64,000 nucleotides of DNA, from the NCBI GenBank assembly GCA_031276035.1, contig JAISNV010000028.1, positions 181,222 through 245,221 on the forward strand, in the 5' to 3' direction. The notes beneath the pieces were generated by a model. It was not told where the DNA came from, ran no database searches, and was given only the letters and a program-made list of their open reading frames with translations. The stretch is from Bacteroidales bacterium (GTDB lineage Bacteria; Bacteroidota; Bacteroidia; Bacteroidales; BM520). Below are positions 62,972-64,000 of the stretch, piece by piece (within the stretch, counting starts at the first letter, position 1; every line of letters starts with the position of its first letter). The position numbers and the translations under genes are program-made.

Positions 62972-64000
62972 TTAAGTCTATACTCGATAACGATTTTTAT
63001 AAATTTACAATGCAGAAGGCTACTGTTAATCTGTTTCCTAGAGCTATTGTTAAATACGAATTTATTAACAGATCAGGCACTAAATTTCCGGATGGATTTG
63101 ATAAAATTTTGATGGAAAATATCAGGGAAATGAAAGGATTAAAATTAACTAAAGATGAAAAAGATTTTCTAATTTCAAGATGTTACTTTTTAGATCCTGC
63201 TTACATCGATTTTCTGGCAGGCTATCGCTTCGATCCTGACGAAGTAAGGGTTAGTTGCATTAACGGCGATCTTAAAATCAATATCATCGGATATTGGTAC
63301 AGAGCAATTATGTGGGAGATTCCTCTTATGGCCTTAATATCAGAATTGTATTTCAATATTTTGGGTGAACCCATTCTACCCGAAAATGAAATTCAGAAAA
63401 ATGCCGAAGAAAAAATGAAATTTTATGAATCTCTGGGCGTCCGCGTTTCCGATTTCGGTACTCGTCGCAGATATTCTTATAATAACCATGATAAAATAAT
63501 TCAAACACTTACCAAATTTTCCGACAAAACATTCCTTGGTACTTCAAATGTACATTTTGCTCAAAAATATAATGTGAGTCCTATGGGAACCCAAGCTCAT
63601 GAATGGTTTATGTTCCACGCCGCCAAATACGGTTTTAAAATGGCTACCATTTTCGCCCTCGAGCATTGGATTGATATTTATAGAGGAGATCTCGGCATTG
63701 CACTTTCAGATACATTTACTACCGATTTGTTTTTTCTTTATTTCGATACGAAATTGGCAAAATTATTCGATGGTGTGCGCCATGATTCCGGCGATCCGAT
63801 TGTTTTTGCTGAAAAAACAATCAATCATTATAAAAAACTTGAGATAGATCCTACAACAAAATCAATAGTATTTTCGGATTCCCTCACTCCAGACAAAGTT
63901 AAGGAAATTCGCGATTATTGTTCCGGAAAGATCCGGTTCTCTTTCGGTATCGGAACCAATTTTACTAATGATGTGGGCGTAACTCCTTTAAACATCGTAA
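62968..64000 (+). CDS. pncB: nicotinate phosphoribosyltransferase PncB, 3' end outside window
   Basis: Makes nicotinate mononucleotide from nicotinate and PRPP. The frame is open from the ATG at 62968 to the end of the window (344 codons seen; the family has about 390-400). MIKSILDNDFYKFTMQKA starts the protein as in PncB, then SDFGTRRRYSY with the substrate Arg residues, GTSNVHFA, GTQAHEWFM, VRHDSGDP and GIGTNFTND follow. The ATGA overlap with pncA supports co-translation. The last part is outside the window. Confidence 0.95.
   Translation, partial: MIKSILDNDFYKFTMQKATVNLFPRAIVKYEFINRSGTKFPDGFDKILMENIREMKGLKLTKDEKDFLISRCYFLDPAYIDFLAGYRFDPDEVRVSCINGDLKINIIGYWYRAIMWEIPLMALISELYFNILGEPILPENEIQKNAEEKMKFYESLGVRVSDFGTRRRYSYNNHDKIIQTLTKFSDKTFLGTSNVHFAQKYNVSPMGTQAHEWFMFHAAKYGFKMATIFALEHWIDIYRGDLGIALSDTFTTDLFFLYFDTKLAKLFDGVRHDSGDPIVFAEKTINHYKKLEIDPTTKSIVFSDSLTPDKVKEIRDYCSGKIRFSFGIGTNFTNDVGVTPLNIV

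Noticed and set aside
1..64000. CRISPR arrays, transposases, integrases, phage genes, rRNA genes
   Set aside because: Looked for on both strands and not found; the tandem repeats present are too short and few to be CRISPR.

Overview
The window is an AT-rich chromosomal segment from a member of the Bacteroidota, most likely an anaerobic Bacteroidales-type bacterium. Support for this: a complete gliding/type IX secretion core (gldKLMN plus a PorP/SprF protein); a large surface protein whose C terminus looks like a type IX sorting domain; repeated promoter cores of the Bacteroidota form TAnnTTTG; few strong Shine-Dalgarno sequences; and genes for B12-dependent lysine fermentation. No rRNA, tRNA, CRISPR array, transposon or phage genes were found. 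Both ends cut through a gene: an S41 protease on the left and nicotinate phosphoribosyltransferase on the right.

Layout. 1-6.5 kb (+): S41 protease, O-antigen ligase-like protein, cytidine deaminase, nucleoside phosphorylase, M16 peptidase and O-methyltransferase, closely spaced like an operon. 6.5-15.1 kb (-): porP, gldK, gldL, gldM, gldN, recG and an RluA-type pseudouridine synthase. 15.2-19.3 kb: queA (+), then a LiaF-like/PspC envelope-stress pair and a class V aminotransferase (-). 19.7-23.5 kb (+): a 1246-residue secreted protein with ten cadherin-like repeats, probable cargo of the type IX system. 23.8-29.7 kb: dnaK, a lipoprotein, a cytidylate-kinase-like protein, a MATE exporter and TrmN6. 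29.9-34.3 kb (-): kamD, kamE, CoA-transferase beta subunit and thiolase, part of lysine fermentation. 34.7-38.9 kb: an NlpE-like lipoprotein, then a YtrA-type regulator/ABC transporter cassette with a clear operator. 38.9-41.6 kb (-): a frameshifted DUF1287 gene and an EF-G.

42-53 kb: a DUF975 protein, divergent rlmN/rsfS, then rsfS-ftsH-LUD-DUF2007-cdsA-psd. Directly behind psd, in the same orientation, lies a two-gene AAA ATPase + DUF4435 (Toprim-like) module, followed by an LD-carboxypeptidase and an MFS transporter. The ATPase/DUF4435 pair has the architecture of OLD/PARIS-like nuclease systems and is the best candidate here for an uncharacterised system. 53.5-64 kb: radA, rfaE2, a flippase-like protein and a 55-residue ferredoxin (-); then rarA, hsp20, a zinc-ribbon coiled-coil protein, lpxK, a small exported protein, lpxH and pncA-pncB.

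Themes. Much of the window serves the envelope (lipid A, heptose, phospholipid, O-antigen, type IX secretion). Two heat-shock genes about 32 kb apart, dnaK and hsp20, share an exact 12-base motif upstream. Promoter cores usually lie only 15-40 bases before the start codon, which helped choose starts for queA, the MATE exporter, rlmN, rsfS and rarA.
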